A stretch of 64,000 nucleotides of DNA from Ctenosaura bakeri (GCA_948474755.1 CAOLHI010000425.1:372001-436000), one strand, 5' to 3'. Numbered from the stretch's first letter, positions 12,904-25,170 are shown. The notes: a model not told the origin generated them from the sequence alone. A program made the numbers and translations.

Positions 12904-14344
12904 GCCTGAGCCTGGCCTGAGTTAAAGCTCATAGGCTTCACTGAGGTTGGGCTCTAGGGTATTTATTCAGACATCTCGTCATTGGCAGCTCTCAGAGATG
13001 GACACAGGAGCAACATGGGAGAGCAAAGAACAAAGAGGCAGTGAGAGCAGCAGTGAGTGTATTGGGAAAGAAGAAGACAGGGCAGAAGAGGAAGTCAGAC
13101 AAAAAGCTGGTCACTTAATAGCCCTTGTCAGGGTTTGGAGCTGAAATCCCCTTGGCACTAGCATTGTTGAGCTTTCTTGGCCCCTCATACTGTTGCAGTG
13201 GGCCTGCTGAAGGGGCAGCTGTACTGTCCCTTCACAGGTCTTCTTGATGGACAGGCCTCCTTGGGACATCGTACTTCTTGGTTGGGGCTCCTTCTCTGCT
13301 TCAACGCTCCACTCTTTTCTCTTTACTCTTGCCTTTTGTATCCTGTGTCTCCAGGTTTTACCACTTCAATTACTGACTGAATTGTTGTCTCTCTTTTTCC
13401 TTCTGGGTTAGATGTCCTCTATCTTTACCCGTTCCCATTTTGGGGCTGGGTAGGCTGTGGAATGTGGGGATAAGCAGATCTTTTCTATGCTTCTGAGCTC
13501 TGGGGCAATTCATCATGTCTCCTCGCTTATTTTGAGGAAACTTTGTATTGGGAAGGGCTACAGCTTACAGGTAAGCTGTTAACTATCATTAAGTGCTAGG
13601 GCTCTCTTTCAATGCATACTTGGCAAGCTTTAAGAGCTTTACTCTTACAGCTAGCTACAACAACAACACCAGCACTAATTTTGGACAATTACAGTTTATT
13701 GTTTTTCAGGGACAACCCCTCCCAAGAAAGCACAAAAGGCCTCACAAGAATCCTTGCCTAGAACCAACAAGATCCTTGCAGATCATGGACCAAGTTAGTC
13801 CCGCCAAGAAGTCACACTAAATGCATCCTAGGACTGATGCAGAACGTCCAGCCAGGTCTTCAACAGCAGTAATCAGCGAGGCAGTTCTTGTGGGTCTCTC
13901 TCAGATGCTGGAGAAACCAGTGGAAAAGGTAGAGCATTTGGAGTCCCAAACAGTGGGGGCAGCCCCACATAAGGAGTCAGTGACTCCACAACAGCAAGCA
14001 GGAAGAAGGCCCAGGTGCAGGAAACAACAACCTATACCTTCCAGCAGCAGAGTCTCTTGGAATCTGAAGAAAAGTCATCCAGAAAGGAAAGAAGGAGAAA
14101 AAGGGGAAAAAAGGGTAGGAACAAAAGGTTTAGGAGGCAGAGTAATGAGTCAGACAGCAAGGGAACCTCCGGTGATTCCCTGAGGGATAGGGACAGGGAC
14201 AACTGGAAGGTGGCAACTGATATCTCTGATCTCTCTAGGTGGGACATCAGAGGGAGAGAGAGAAAAGGGCAAGCAGACAAGGGCCCTAGGAGCAGAAGGG
14301 AAAATGAAGGAGAGTCAGTTAGGGCAGTTTTGCATGCTATCTGG

Positions 14345-15034
14345 TGATCATGAGGATCCAGCTGGCATCCGCCTTGACAAAAAGACAAGGGAGTGCATCC
14401 TTAACAGGTACTACATAGACATTTTTATATTCCTTAAGCTGGAAGAGGAGGAAGGGTGCATTCCTAAGTCTGTTAAAAAAGTGTAAGAAAAAGGAAAAGA
14501 ACGAGCTGGGGAGTGCAATTGGTAGCTGGGTACATTGTTTTTATGGGTGTAGTGCAGACAGCCTATCTTGGCAGGGGTTGGCACCTCCCTAACCACTTGG
14601 GGAATGTCCTCAAGCTGGGTGCCATGACAGAAGATGCTATAATCATCAATTATGCCGTGGCTTTTAGAAAGCAAGCCTCCCAGAGTGAATACACTCGGTG
14701 GGATCTTATCAGTGACAATCTCTGGCTTGTCTTGGTAGGGCCACATACTAAGGATAGGTCTGAGGGTTATAAACTTTTTTGTTGGTCAGGGAAGAAAGAC
14801 ACTAGGAAATTGTATTCTCAGCAAACCAATCAGGGCAGGTGCCAGAGAGCTCAATGTAGGTTACAACGCAACTCTGAGAGCTGCCTCAGGCCTCATCCCA
14901 AGCTTTCTTGCACCTGCCTGGGCAGCAGTCAACAGGGTTTCCACCCTGATTGTTGTATTGCCACTTTCAGTGGTAAGAAAAATGGGGGCACTGCCCTTGG
15001 CCCCAGCAGTGTAACAGGGGTACTCAAGCAATAA
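14345..15034 (+). pseudogene. DIRS-like ORF1 (gag-like) remnant
   Basis: The product of this ORF in DIRS elements is a nucleic-acid-binding gag-like protein. The first part shows a basic DKKTRE block, then DIFIFLK and EEEEGC, matching copy B at 48880-48970. The frame at 14513-15034 has a YAVAFRKQ helix and a terminal Cys/His cluster (CQRAQC, CLRPHPKLSC) where DIRS gag-like proteins carry their zinc-knuckle-like end. Neighbouring frames upstream (13821-14347, serine- and arginine-rich) may belong to the same ORF1 but I cannot place them firmly. Frameshifts and stops disrupt it. Confidence 0.65.
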
Positions 15035-15239
15035 GGGTTTGCTGGCTGCATTGCTTCCACTTTGGCTCCATATCCTCATCAGAACGCAGCCCGGTTTATT
15101 CAGGAGGGGTCTTCGGTGGGATTTAGGGTCTTGCTTTTGACCCTCAGGTAGCTTAAGAGTCTGGCAACCTCAGGTCAGCAGGGAATCTTTCTAAGGTTGT
15201 AGCATCTAAAATAGAGAAGGAATGCAAAGCCAGGAAGGT

Positions 15240-15840
15240 AGTGGGTCCCTTTTCATCACCTCCCATGCACAACTTGAGGGTGGTCCCCAAGAAAACTCCA
15301 GAGGAATTCAGGCTAACACACAACTTTTCTTATCCAAGAGGTATGTCAATTGATAATGCTATCCCACAGGAATTTTTTTGTGTCTATTATGCCTCTTTTG
15401 ATTAGGTAGTCAGGTTGGTGCAGGCGTGTGGCCTGGGAACACCTGTAGTGAAATGCAATATCCAGTCAGCATTTGGGCTGCTTCTTGTGCATCCCAATGA
15501 CCACTGTTTGTTGGAATTTAAGTTTGATGACCTCTGGTACTGGCCTTTGAGACATTTAACATGTTTACTGAATGGGCAGTTAAATTGGGGCACAGTCACC
15601 TTAGGTGATGCGTTCTTTGGATGACTATCTTAGAATCAGCAAGATGGACAAGGAGGGGTGTGCTGCACTGTCAAGATGTTTTCAGGCTCTGGCTGAGGGA
15701 CAGGAAAAGACTGAGGGACCAGCCACATCACTTGTATATTTGGGCATTTTGTTGGACTCATTACAGAAGATGTCATGTTTGCCTACTGACAAGCCAGTCA
15801 CAGTTAGGGAGGTACAGATTTTGCTTGGCCACCTAATTTT
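15240..15840 (+). pseudogene. DIRS-like reverse transcriptase remnant
   Basis: The translation around 15240-15370 includes GPFSSPP, VVPKK and EFRLTHNFSYPRG, a block characteristic of DIRS RT domain entry. At 15415-15620 VKCNIQSAFGLL corresponds to the first catalytic motif, with Asn where Asp is expected. At 15605-15840 LDDYL marks the second catalytic box, followed by SLVYLGILLDS. Several frameshifts separate these pieces. Confidence 0.72.
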
Positions 15841-16178
15841 ACATGTAAGGTGGTGTCACTTGGGAGAGACTTTTATGCATGCCTGGCCAGGATTATGGCA
15901 AATGTTAAGGCTGGTCACTACCACATCTACATTATGAATGGGGTTAATGAGGATTTGGGAATACAGTTCAGTTTTTTTTGGATAATTATAATGGTGTTTC
16001 CCTGTAGCTGGAGGTTTGAGAACCAGGTTCCAATCTCCAGGTACATTTTGATGCAGCAGGGAGCATAGGATTTGAGGTTTATTTCTGCAGGCACTGGTGT
16101 GCCAAAAAGTGGCCAGAGCAATGGTTGAAGAGTAAAGTGGTCCATGACTTAAACTTTTAGGATCCCCCCTCCATTTAG

Positions 16179-16421
16179 GTGGTGGTCTCCATTTGGATGA
16201 ACATTTTTCAAAACATGAGAATGTGTTTCTGGTGTGATAACCAGGCAGTAGTGGCAGTTATTAACAGGCAGTCTTCCAGATCAAGCAGAGTTATGAAGCT
16301 GGTTAGGAATTTGGTGTTAGTATGTTTCTTTGCTAACATAACTTTTTCAGCTTGTTATGTTCCAGGCCTGGACACTGGAAATGCAGACTCTTTATCTCAC
16401 TTCCAGGAGGACAGGCTTTGA
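16179..16421 (+). pseudogene. DIRS-like RNase H remnant
   Basis: The frame holds a WCDNQAVVAVINR motif, the CDN...AVV signature of DIRS-type RNase H, and ends with YVPGLDTGNADSLSHFQ, the usual HIPG..N..AD.LSR end of the domain. It follows the RT remnant in the expected order. No start is meaningful because it is a polyprotein fragment. Confidence 0.72.
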
Positions 16422-16798
16422 TCCCTGGCATTAGAGGCAGACCTGCAGTCAACACAATTTCTGAAAGAGTTGTGGAAACTTCGGAATGCAACATAATGCA
16501 GGGAGTACTTGACTCAATTGCCCTTGCCACCTTTTGTGCTCATAGGAGTGTAGTGAACAGGTTTTAAGAATTCTGTTGGTGGGAGGGGTACAAAGGTAGG
16601 TGGTCAGTTTCAGATAGGCAGGTCTTTCACTTCCTGATACATTTAAGAGAATGAGGCATGGGTCCGTGCTCCATGTTTTTTCACCTGCTGGTATTTCCTT
16701 TCTTAGCAAAGACTTGCAGACCCATGTGCTTTGTTTCTAGTCAGAAAGATGATGAAAGGTTGGAGACAGTTACAGCCATGGTGTAAAGACAGCAGGAG

Positions 16799-17145
16799 AT
16801 GCATCATGTTTCAGCTGCTAGGGAGCTTCCAGCTATTTGCCATTCCAAGTTTAAGGTGGCACTGTTTAAGATTACATTTATGGCCATATTTTTCAGGGCA
16901 TTAGAGCTGGTGGCAGGATCTAGGAGGGATTCGCCTGATAGGGCACTTCAAGTAGAGGACATCTTCAGTGAGACATCAGTGACTCTCTGTTCCAGGTGCT
17001 CTAAATGTGATAAAATTGAGCCAGAAAGCAGCCATTCAGCTCCATCCCTTCATGTGAAAGATCTGTGCCCAGTGAAGGTCCTTTGTAGGTTTATATGGTG
17101 CTGCCCACAGGGGCCTGGCCCCTTGTTCATCCATGTTGTCTAGGT
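16799..17145 (+). pseudogene. DIRS-like tyrosine recombinase remnant
   Basis: DIRS elements integrate through a tyrosine recombinase rather than an integrase. The frame includes ALFKITFMAIFF, RDSPDRALQVEDI and, later, LCPVKVL and PGPLFIHVV, which follow the N-terminal half of that recombinase. The catalytic Arg and Tyr segments downstream (17150-17450) are only faintly visible. The domain cannot be functional. Confidence 0.62.
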
Positions 17146-18035
17146 TCCAACTGGTAGCTATTTTGTGGGTTGCCTTGAAGCACCTTGGGCTCCCCACTGT
17201 GGAGTTTGGAATCCACTCTTTTTGTACTGGGGTTGCAACAGAGGCAGCATTGTGCAGTCACACAGAAAGGGCCATTAAAGAGGGTCAAGAAATGGAAGTC
17301 TAGGACGTATGCAGGATATGTGAGGTTGGATTTGGAGTTTAATAAGCAGTAATATGATTATCTCTTCTAGCTATTGGCCACGTGCAGGATGCAGACCAGG
17401 CATTGCTTATACAGTATTGTGGGTGAAAGGATGACTGCATTGGTAACTGACAGAGCAATGGCTGAAATGGCAGGTGACTTTGGGTGATACTGTCAGGAGT
17501 GTCTTGGGCTGGACTGTGCCAGGAAGCAAATGGACATGAGTTTAGGCATTAGCAGCACTGCCAATGGTGGACTGTTGGCCTGAAGGAGTACATACTTATC
17601 TTCTTTGTGGAAGTTGGACTTTGGATGGCGGGGAACTGAGTCAGCACTGGTTGCAGATGAGATGAGTTGGCAAGTGGGATAGGCTTCTCCATGCCCACCT
17701 TTTTGGCGGATGCATGGGTTCTGGATCTGGGGCAATAGGTACCTACTGCCACCAGGCATTGGTAGGATGGGGGTCCCAATAAGTTTTAGAGGGAGCATGG
17801 TGGTGGTGGGCATGCCCGGCTTCAGAGGACACATACCATGCACCCCCTGGTGGCAGGAGGGATACATCCAGGTGGTTCCCTCCAATCATTCATTGGCAAG
17901 TTGATCAATGTCAGATTCATACCCATGTGTGTGTCAACCTAATCTGTATCTGTAGCCAATAAAGTTGTGGCTTTTTCCTTTCAACTATGCACTCTGTGTC
18001 TTTATTGGGAGTAGATGCTGCCCCTGATCATGCAA

Positions 18036-18790
18036 AGCCATTCATATAATTCTATTCCATCTTTTTCCATATTATCATTTTTTTTAAAAGTGCATACATA
18101 AAAATTTGTATTTAAACATGAATTTTCTCTCAACATATACATTTAAAAATTCATCCTGAGGTTTGCAGAGGAGATGGGTTGGCAAAACATTCCTGTAGTG
18201 CAAACACAGGAGGAAAATTAAGTTCTGATCCGCATATACATCCAAGAGATGTAGATAAAGTCTGTCAAACTGGCATTCACAAACACTGAAATCTTTGACA
18301 AAAATACCCCCTAGCCATTAATTCATCTCCCTAACATATTGATGAATCTATTTTATAATGACTCAGGCAACCATTAAGGCCAGCAGTGATTATAGAACAC
18401 CTTCACAGAACATTATAGTAATTAACACAAGTACAAGAAAATCTATAACATCTGATCCATCATTTTCTGAGAACTGTAGTCTATTCTTCAGAATGGTATT
18501 TAAGAAGTGAACTGCATCATCTTAGTACCTCTCAGACAAAACAGTAGGTACAGCCCAATGATTACCCAAAATGTTACTGAGTTCAGTGCAGTTTACTTTC
18601 AAATGGATGTACCTAATTTTAAATTCTGAGGTAGTTGTTCCCCAGTCTAGGTCCCCAGCTGTTGTTGGGATACCAGCCCTGCATATTTAGACATTTGGCC
18701 TCGCTGTCTGCAGCACTGATGTGCATTGATGTCCAACAACATCAGGCAACCTAGGTTTGGGAATCACTGGCCTAAGACTATAGTGCTATA
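18036..18790. other. Unrecognised sequence with one short interspersed repeat
   Basis: Nothing was recognised except a worn CAATCC-type repeat at about 18550-18615 (GTTACTGAGTTCAGTGCAG, TTTACTTTC). The AT-rich part at 18070-18160 resembles flanks of the minisatellite arrays. Confidence 0.4.
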
Positions 18791-19084
18791 CACATAGAAA
18801 TCATAGAGCTGGAAGAGACCACAGGGCCATCCTTCCCAACCCCTTGCTATGCAGGAACATACATCAAAGCATTCCCAACAGATGGCCATCCAGCCTCTGC
18901 TTAAAAACCTCCAAAGAAGGAGATTCCACCACATTCCGAGGCAGCATATTCCACTACTGGACAGCTCTGTCCATCAGGAAGTTCTTCTTGAGGTTCAGGT
19001 GGAATCTCCTTTCCTGCAGCTTGAATCCATTGATCATTGTCCTAGTCTCTAGTGCAATGGAAAACAAGCCCACTCCCTCCTCGA

Positions 19085-21752
19085 CATGACATCCCTTCAA
19101 ATATTTAAACATGGCTATCATATCCCCTCTTAACCTTCTCTTCTGTAGACTAAACAGACCCAGCTCCCTAAGCCGTTCCTCCTGTGGATAGCTTCCAGAC
19201 CCTTCATCATTTTGGTCACCCTCTTCTGGACACGTTCCAACTTGTTGATATCCTTCTTGAATTGAGGTGCCCAGAACTGGACATAGTATTCCAAATGAGG
19301 TCTAACCAAAGCAGAATAGAGTGGTACCATCACCTCCCTTGATCTAGACACCATACTCCTATTGATGTAACCAAGAATCGTGTTGGCTTTCTTGGCTGCC
19401 ACATCACACTGCTGACTCATGTTCAGCTTGTGATCTGCCAAGACTCCTAGATCCATTTCACACATACTGCTATTCAGCTACGTGTCCCCCATCCTATATT
19501 TGTGCATTCCATTCTTTCTGCCGAAGTGTAGAATTTTACATTTCTCTCTGTTGAAACTCATTTTGTTAGTTTTGGCCCAGCTCTCCAATCTGTCAAAGTC
19601 ATTTTGAAATTTGATCCTGTCCTCTAGGGTATTAGCAACCCCTCCCAATTTGGTGTCATCTGCAAATGTGATCAGCATGCCCTCTACTCCTTCATCCAAG
19701 ATGAAGATGTTGAATAGCACTGGGCCCAGGACAGAATCTTGTGGCACCCCACTACTCTCCAGGATGAAAAGCAGCCATTGGTGAGTACCCTTTGGGTTCA
19801 GTCGGTCAACCAATTACAAATCCACCTAATAAGAGCCCTGCCCAGCCTGAATTTTACTAGTTTCTTTGCAAGAATGTTATGGGGAACTTTGTCAAAAGCC
19901 TTACTGAAATCAAGATATGCTACATCCACAGCATTCCCTTCATCTATCAAGCTTGTAACCCTATCATAAAAAGAGATAAGATTAGTCTGGCATGACTTAT
20001 TTCTGAGAAATCCATGTTGACTTTTAGTGATTACAGCATTGCTTTCTAAGTAATCACAAACTGATTGTTTCACGATTTGCTCTAGGATCTTTCCTGGAAT
20101 TGATGTCAGGCTGACTGGTTGATAGTTATTTGGGTCCTCTTTCTTTTATTTTCTTGAAGATGGGGACATCATTTGCCCTTCTTCAGTCTGCTAGGACTTC
20201 TCCTGTTCTCCATGAGTTCTCAAAGATTATTACAAGTGGTTCTGAAATGACTTCTGCTAGTTCTTTTAATATCCTTGGATGTAATTCATCTGGCCTGGGG
20301 ACTTAAATTCATCTAGTTTAGCCAAATATTCCTGTACTGCTTCTCTACCTATTCTGTGTTGCATTCCCCCCCTTCCTCACCTGCTCCCCACTCCCCAAGT
20401 TGAGTACTTCTATCCTTTTGGGAGAAAACTGAGGCAAAGAAAATGTTGCATAGTTCTGCCTTTCCCCCCCCACCCCCGTTAGTAATTGGCCATCTTCTGC
20501 ACGCAGCAACCATATCATTTCCTTGTTTTTCTTTTTCCTGCTGGCCTATCTAAAAAAGCCCTTTTTATTTTTTTTTTAATATCTCTGGCAAGCCTAAGTT
20601 CATTCTGTGCTTTCGCTTTTCTGACCTTCTCTCTACATATCCTGGCTATTTGCTTGAATTCCTCTTTGGTGGCTTCACCATTTTTCCATTTCCTGTACAT
20701 GTTTCTTTTAACACTTCGCTCAGCTGAGAGTTCTTTAGTCAACCATTCTGGTTTCTTTAGACACTTGCATTTTTCCTCCTTATTGGCACAGTTTTCAATT
20801 GTGCCTTCAGTATCTCACTTTTAAGAAACTCCATCATGAACTCCTTTCTCTTTCAGTATTCTTGACCACAGAATTTCAGCAAGTAACTCCCTAACTTTAC
20901 AGAAATCAGCTTTTTTAAAGTCTGGAATGCATGTTTGGCTACACTTGGCTTCTCCTTCCCACTGAACGACAAATTCCAATACAGCATGGTCACTCCCCCC
21001 TAAGAATCCCTCCACCACCACCTGATCAACAAGGTCATCCCTGTTGGTCAGGATCAGAGTTAAAATAGCTGATCCCCTTGTTGCCTCTTCCACCTTCTGG
21101 ACCATGAAATTGTCTGCAAGACAAATGAGGAACCTGTTGGATCTTGTGGTTGTGGCAAGTCTGACTGCATATATATTAGGATAGTTGAAATCTCCCATTA
21201 CTACTGCATCTCTCCTTTTTGAAGGTGTGGTCATCTGCTCCAGGAAGGCCTCATTCAAATACTCAGGCTGACTTAGAGGCCTATAGCAAACCCCCACAAT
21301 CATTGTTTCTCGTTACCTTAATTCTTCTTACCCAGATGCTCTTGACCTGGCTTCCTGGATTTAAGTCTCTTCACAGGTGTAAACATCCTTGACATATAAG
21401 GATGTCTTTCTTTCTTGTTTGGTCTATTTCTGTGAAATAGATTATACCTCTCCAGTCCTATATTCCAATCATGAGACTCATTCCACCAGGTTTCAATGAT
21501 GCCTATTAAATCATATTTATTTTGATGTATTAAGAGTTTGAGTTCATCTTGCTTATTTCCCATGCTCTGTGCATTAGTGTAGATACACTTATGACCATGT
21601 GCCCTTCCTGGAAGTCCAGTACTAAAGTTACTTTTCCTCCCTCTGTTGGTCTCTAGTATTACTTGGTCTACTCTGTCTATATCATTTGGGCTATTTTCCC
21701 CAGCACTCACTGAATCCTTGCCCTGAATACTACTGTGTCCCTCCCCAGTCAA
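19085..21752 (-). pseudogene. CR1 ORF2 remnant: endonuclease and reverse transcriptase
   Basis: ORF2 of CR1 nicks DNA and copies the element's RNA. The frame 21752-21318 opens the endonuclease with YTNAQSMGNKQDEL and ETWWNESHDW. The frame 21303-20821 continues with VGVCYRP, MGDFNYP and GGSDHAVLEF. A segment between them is missing. The linker is at 20742-20515 (CREKVRKAKAQNE). RT appears at 20073-19798 (SQHGFL, LDFSKAFDKVPH) and 19813-19478 (SVLGPVLFNIF, FADDTKLGG). The C-terminal part is at 19465-19130 ([15 protein letters not shown]). Stops and shifts separate the pieces. Confidence 0.85.
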
Positions 21753-21759
21753 ACTCAGT

Positions 21760-22789
21760 TTAAAGACCTCCTGATCTGTTTTGCATGACTGTTAGCAAAA
21801 ATGTTCTGGCTGACATTTGTGAGGTGCAACCCATCCCTTGCCAGAAGACCATTTTCATGGAAATGGAGACCGTGATCCAAAAACCCAAATTGCTCCCAGC
21901 GGCACCATCTTCAGAGCCAGTTGTTGACCTCCAATATTCTTCTATCCCTTCGTGGGCCATGTTCTTCCACAGGGAGGAGAGACAAAATGACAACCTGCAC
22001 ATCAAGATCTTTCAGCTTCCTACTCATAAGCTCATAATCCTTTGTGATGCGGTGAAAGCTGTGCCTCACAGTGTTGTTGGTTCTGACGTGAACCAAAAGG
22101 AGGGGGCTACAGTCAGTGGGCTGGACCAGTCTCAGCCTCTCCATTACGTTATTGATTTTAGCCCAAGGGAGACAGCACAACTCACAATTGATCCTGTCCG
22201 GGTTGCAAATGGTTGATTCCGTTCCTCTCAGCAAAGAGTTCCCAACCACCAGAACTCGTCTCCTCTGAGGCTTGTCTGGAGTTACTCAATGAGCAGATTC
22301 TCTCACAGCTGCCTGTTCAAGCTGAGACTGTTGGTCCTGCTGCTGTTGGGTTTCATTCTGCTCATGTTGGGTTTTGTCTTGGTGATGTTCCATTACCTCT
22401 TGCTTCTGTTCCACTTCATCATTAATACGTTCAAGAACTTGGAAGCAATTCTGTAACTTGAGAGTCTCCATTTGGTACCCTGCCTTTCTACTCCTGCGTG
22501 TCACATTCCTCCAAGCGTCCATTTCCCAGTTTCGTGAACTAACTTCCTCATCCGCTAGCTCCTCCATGTACTCCTTCTTCAAAAAGGTCCTCTCAGTACT
22601 ATCCAAGGACTCCTCACCCTCCCTAATAATGTGAAGATTCAAAACCCAGGCCTCCAGCTGTTGAACCTTCTCCTCCAAGAGGGCCACCAGCTTGCATTTG
22701 CTGCAGGTGTACCCAACGACGTCTTGCAGCAGATAAAGAAACATGCCACAGCTATGACATGTGACTGCAATAGTTCCCTCACCCTCCAT
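21760..22789 (-). pseudogene. CR1 ORF1 remnant: zinc-finger/coiled-coil and esterase-like domain
   Basis: CR1 ORF1 encodes an RNA-binding protein with an esterase-like (SGNH) domain. The frame 22789-22286 starts with Met and has a Cys cluster (CHSCG, CSKC), then a glutamate/glutamine-rich coiled coil (EEKVQQLEAW, later QQQQDQQSQ). The frame 22249-21911 holds the esterase: GNSLLRGTE at the nucleophile block (GDS is usual), VHVRTNNT at the GxND block, and VVILSLLPVEEHG. The frame 22005-21760 has the C-terminal block with MKMVFWQGMGCTSQM. The Asp to Asn changes and the frame breaks mean it is inactive. Confidence 0.82.
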
Positions 22790-23067
22790 ACTTGATAATC
22801 TAGTGAGTCAAATTGGAAAAAGTCAAAGTCCCCTGGTAAAACCTATGTCAACACCCCTGTTTGCCATGTTCTTGTTGGCAAACTATCAAGACAGAGGGTG
22901 CAATTCTACAGTGCTTACAGTTAATCCCTCAAAGCGCCAAACCCATCTGGATGTTGCAGACAGGCAGACTGACACAGGAGGGCTTCAAGCCAAGAAGCAA
23001 TGAACTCTTGCTAAGCTTTGATAGTGAAACTGTGTGTGCCTTTGGCACACGCCTCTAGAACCAAATA

Positions 23068-23215
23068 TAAAGAGCTGCTAGCTCCTCCTCCTAGCTCATC
23101 AGCAATTCAGTTAGAACTAATGGCTGCTAGCTCCTCCCTCTAGCTAGTCAGTTATACTGTGTGCTCAGGGAGAGCACACGGCCAGAGCAAACAGAAAAAC
23201 AAACAAACAAACAAA
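23068..23215. repeat. CR1 5'-region module, proximal copy (with internal duplication)
   Basis: AAATATAAAGAGCTGCTAGC and GCTGCTAGCTCCTCCCTC are partial repeats of each other within this module, followed by GAGAGCACACGGCCAGAGCA and an (ACAA)n run. The same module occurs at 25285-25395. Confidence 0.7.
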
Positions 23216-23217
23216 CA

Positions 23218-25170
23218 ATGAAAGTGGTTGTTTTCCACCTAAATGGAACATCAGTATAGTAGTACCCATATTTTAAAAAGGTGATCCAAGTAAACCAGTC
23301 AACTTTCGCTCTATCAGCCTGCTGGATATTTCTTCTAAAATTTATACTAAATATTTATCCATAAAATTAAATTACTGGCTGTAGTCTAATGAAATGATTG
23401 CCACAGAACAGATGGGTTTCCGCTGTAACCGTTCAACTGTGGATCATTGCTTTGTGCTGTCCCACCTAGTGCACATATATGTTAGCTTGAAACGAAAGCG
23501 CCTGTTTGTGGCATTTATCGACTTTTCAGCAGCTTTTGATTCTAATAATAGGGAGCGACTATGGGACAAATTATATAGAACAGACATAGACAAAAGATTG
23601 CTAATGTTAATGCGTGAACTCCATGCTGATACTAAGAACCAAGTAAGATTGAAACAATCTGGCTTGTTATCAGAACTGATACCAACTAGTTGAGCTGTTC
23701 AGCAAGGTTGTTTGTTAGCTCCAGCACTGTTTAATTTCTATGTTAATTCATTATTAACTGATCTAAGCCATAATGACAGCTTTGCTCCCCCTATATTAGG
23801 TAATAAGAAATTAACAGTACTTATGTATGCAGACAACATTATTCTATTGTTACAGACAAAATAAGGGATGAGGAGATTACTGAAAGCTTTTAATCAACTG
23901 GCATTACATGACAAATTAAAAATTAATTATGATAAAACTAAAATCTTAGTATTTGCCAACAGATATATAAAACATGTATGGCAGATTGATGGGCATCCTA
24001 TAGAACAGGTGAGATCATTTAAATTTTTAGGCCTTAATTTCTTCCAGACTGGACTCTGGACAAATCATTACAAGAGTACCAAAAAAATTGTCATTAGCAC
24101 TGTCAACTCCCTACTAAGATTTTACTGGGGTAGAGGCGATAAACAGATTCCACCTGCTATTAAAATTTATAAGGCTAAGGTAGTTGAGTTTTCAAAACTC
24201 AACTGAAAACTAGTTGAAAATTCAAAACTCTAGTTCAAAACTCTAGTTGAAAACTCAACTAGAAACAGTCCAGAATCATTTCCTTAGGGTAATCTTAGGA
24301 CTACCTGTAGGAACTGAAACCTCCATTTTGCGGTTGGAGACTGACCTCCACACACTGAAGAGTGTTGCTCACATGTATGTAATCAAATATTGTCTGAAAC
24401 TGAAAAAAAACAAGAGGTTCTTCTTTAGTTTTGAATGCCTTCAATGAGATGTCAAACTGTAATAGCAGAAAATATCTATCCTGGAATCCAAAGATCCTAC
24501 ATCTAGTGGATGGATACAGCCTCTCGCTGGAGTCCTTAGATGCTTTAAACTTTGAGCAAGCAGCTTGACATCTGAAGGCACACATTTTAAAAAATTATTT
24601 TCAAGTTGATCATGTTTCCATATGTATGTCAAAATGTGCTCCCTGGTATGCCAAATTACCTATACAAATGCCTCATCCTCAATATTTAAATAGCGTAACT
24701 AATCCCAAGTGGAGACGTGATTTCACAGCTCTCCATTGTAACTCAATGGACTCAGCAGTAGTACATGGAAGATACCATCATATCCCCAGGAAGGATAGAG
24801 TCCACCCATGTGGGAGCAATACAGTTGAATATCTAGTACACTACTTACTGGTATGCTCAAATTATATAGACTTAAGGAAGGCCCTGTTTAAAGATCTTGA
24901 CCTTACACCCAGTAAGCCTAGCTCATTTTTAATTAAACTTTTTTGGGGGGATTCAGTCCCATACATTTCCAATAAAGTTGCTTGCTCTGCTTTTAAAACA
25001 TCAATTCTGAGAAGGGAAATTTGTAGTAAGGATAAATAGAAGTCAGAGATGATGGATGGGAGCATAAAGTACAACACCCTTTGTATTGTTTTAATGTTGT
25101 TTTTATCTGAAATACTTTGTAATGGCCATGGCTATACAAATAAAGATTTATGTAAATTAAAAAAATAAAA
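23218..25170 (+). mobile_element. Non-LTR retrotransposon (not CR1 or BovB), 5'-truncated, nested
   Basis: Plus-strand pieces follow RT order: NFRSISLLDI (about 23300), EQMGFRCNRST (23394), FIDFSAAFDS with RERLW, QQGCLLAPALFNFY (about 23700), MYADNIILL (about 23825; Asn replaces the second Asp), KINYDKTKI (23920), then a C-terminal region with FLRVILGLPVG and a CGSNTVEYLVHYLLVCSNY Cys/His segment (24800). It ends in a TAAATTAAAAAAATAAAAT tail. It lacks the CR1 and BovB signatures; an I/Vingi- or R4-like group is possible, but I cannot decide. Confidence 0.72.
24183..24262. repeat. Palindromic micro-expansion inside the nested LINE
   Basis: A perfect 21-bp palindrome (GTTGAGTTTTCAAAACTCAA plus C) is followed by shifted copies of TAGTT(G/C)AAAA and CAAAACTCTAGTT. 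It interrupts the LINE frame between its VVEFS and FLRVILGLP blocks. Confidence 0.75.

Larger units (their letters stand above)
12750..18035 (+). mobile_element. DIRS-like tyrosine-recombinase retrotransposon, decayed, copy A
   Basis: Recognisable remnants occur in DIRS order on the plus strand: a gag-like ORF1 (14345-14960), reverse transcriptase (15240-15840), RNase H (16179-16421) and tyrosine recombinase (about 16830-17145). Upstream lies a 37-bp near-perfect palindrome (12867-12903). The end of the element holds an AGCCAATAAAG block shared with copy B at 48680-49863. Copy B has the same palindrome, ORF1 and 3' terminal block, which gives the element's outer limits to within roughly 50-100 bp. 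All frames are broken. Confidence 0.75.
18795..23215 (-). mobile_element. Near full-length CR1 LINE, antisense
   Basis: The minus strand carries all parts of a CR1: a 5' untranslated region (about 23215-22790), ORF1 (22789-21760), ORF2 endonuclease, RT and C-terminal domain (21752-19085) and the 3' end closing at about 18795 with a CTATGATTTCTATG-type tail. At about 4.4 kb it is almost complete, unlike the truncated CR1 copies at 31398, 42520 and 58934. Frames are interrupted many times. A second LINE is nested just beyond its 5' region. Confidence 0.88.

Noticed and set aside
13821..14388. Serine/arginine-rich frames that resemble an SR protein
   Set aside because: Position in front of the DIRS-like ORF1 block suggests element sequence; basic and acidic runs are low complexity.
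17493..17885. 130-codon minus-strand frame
   Set aside because: It is antisense within the DIRS-like 3' region and shows no recognisable domain.
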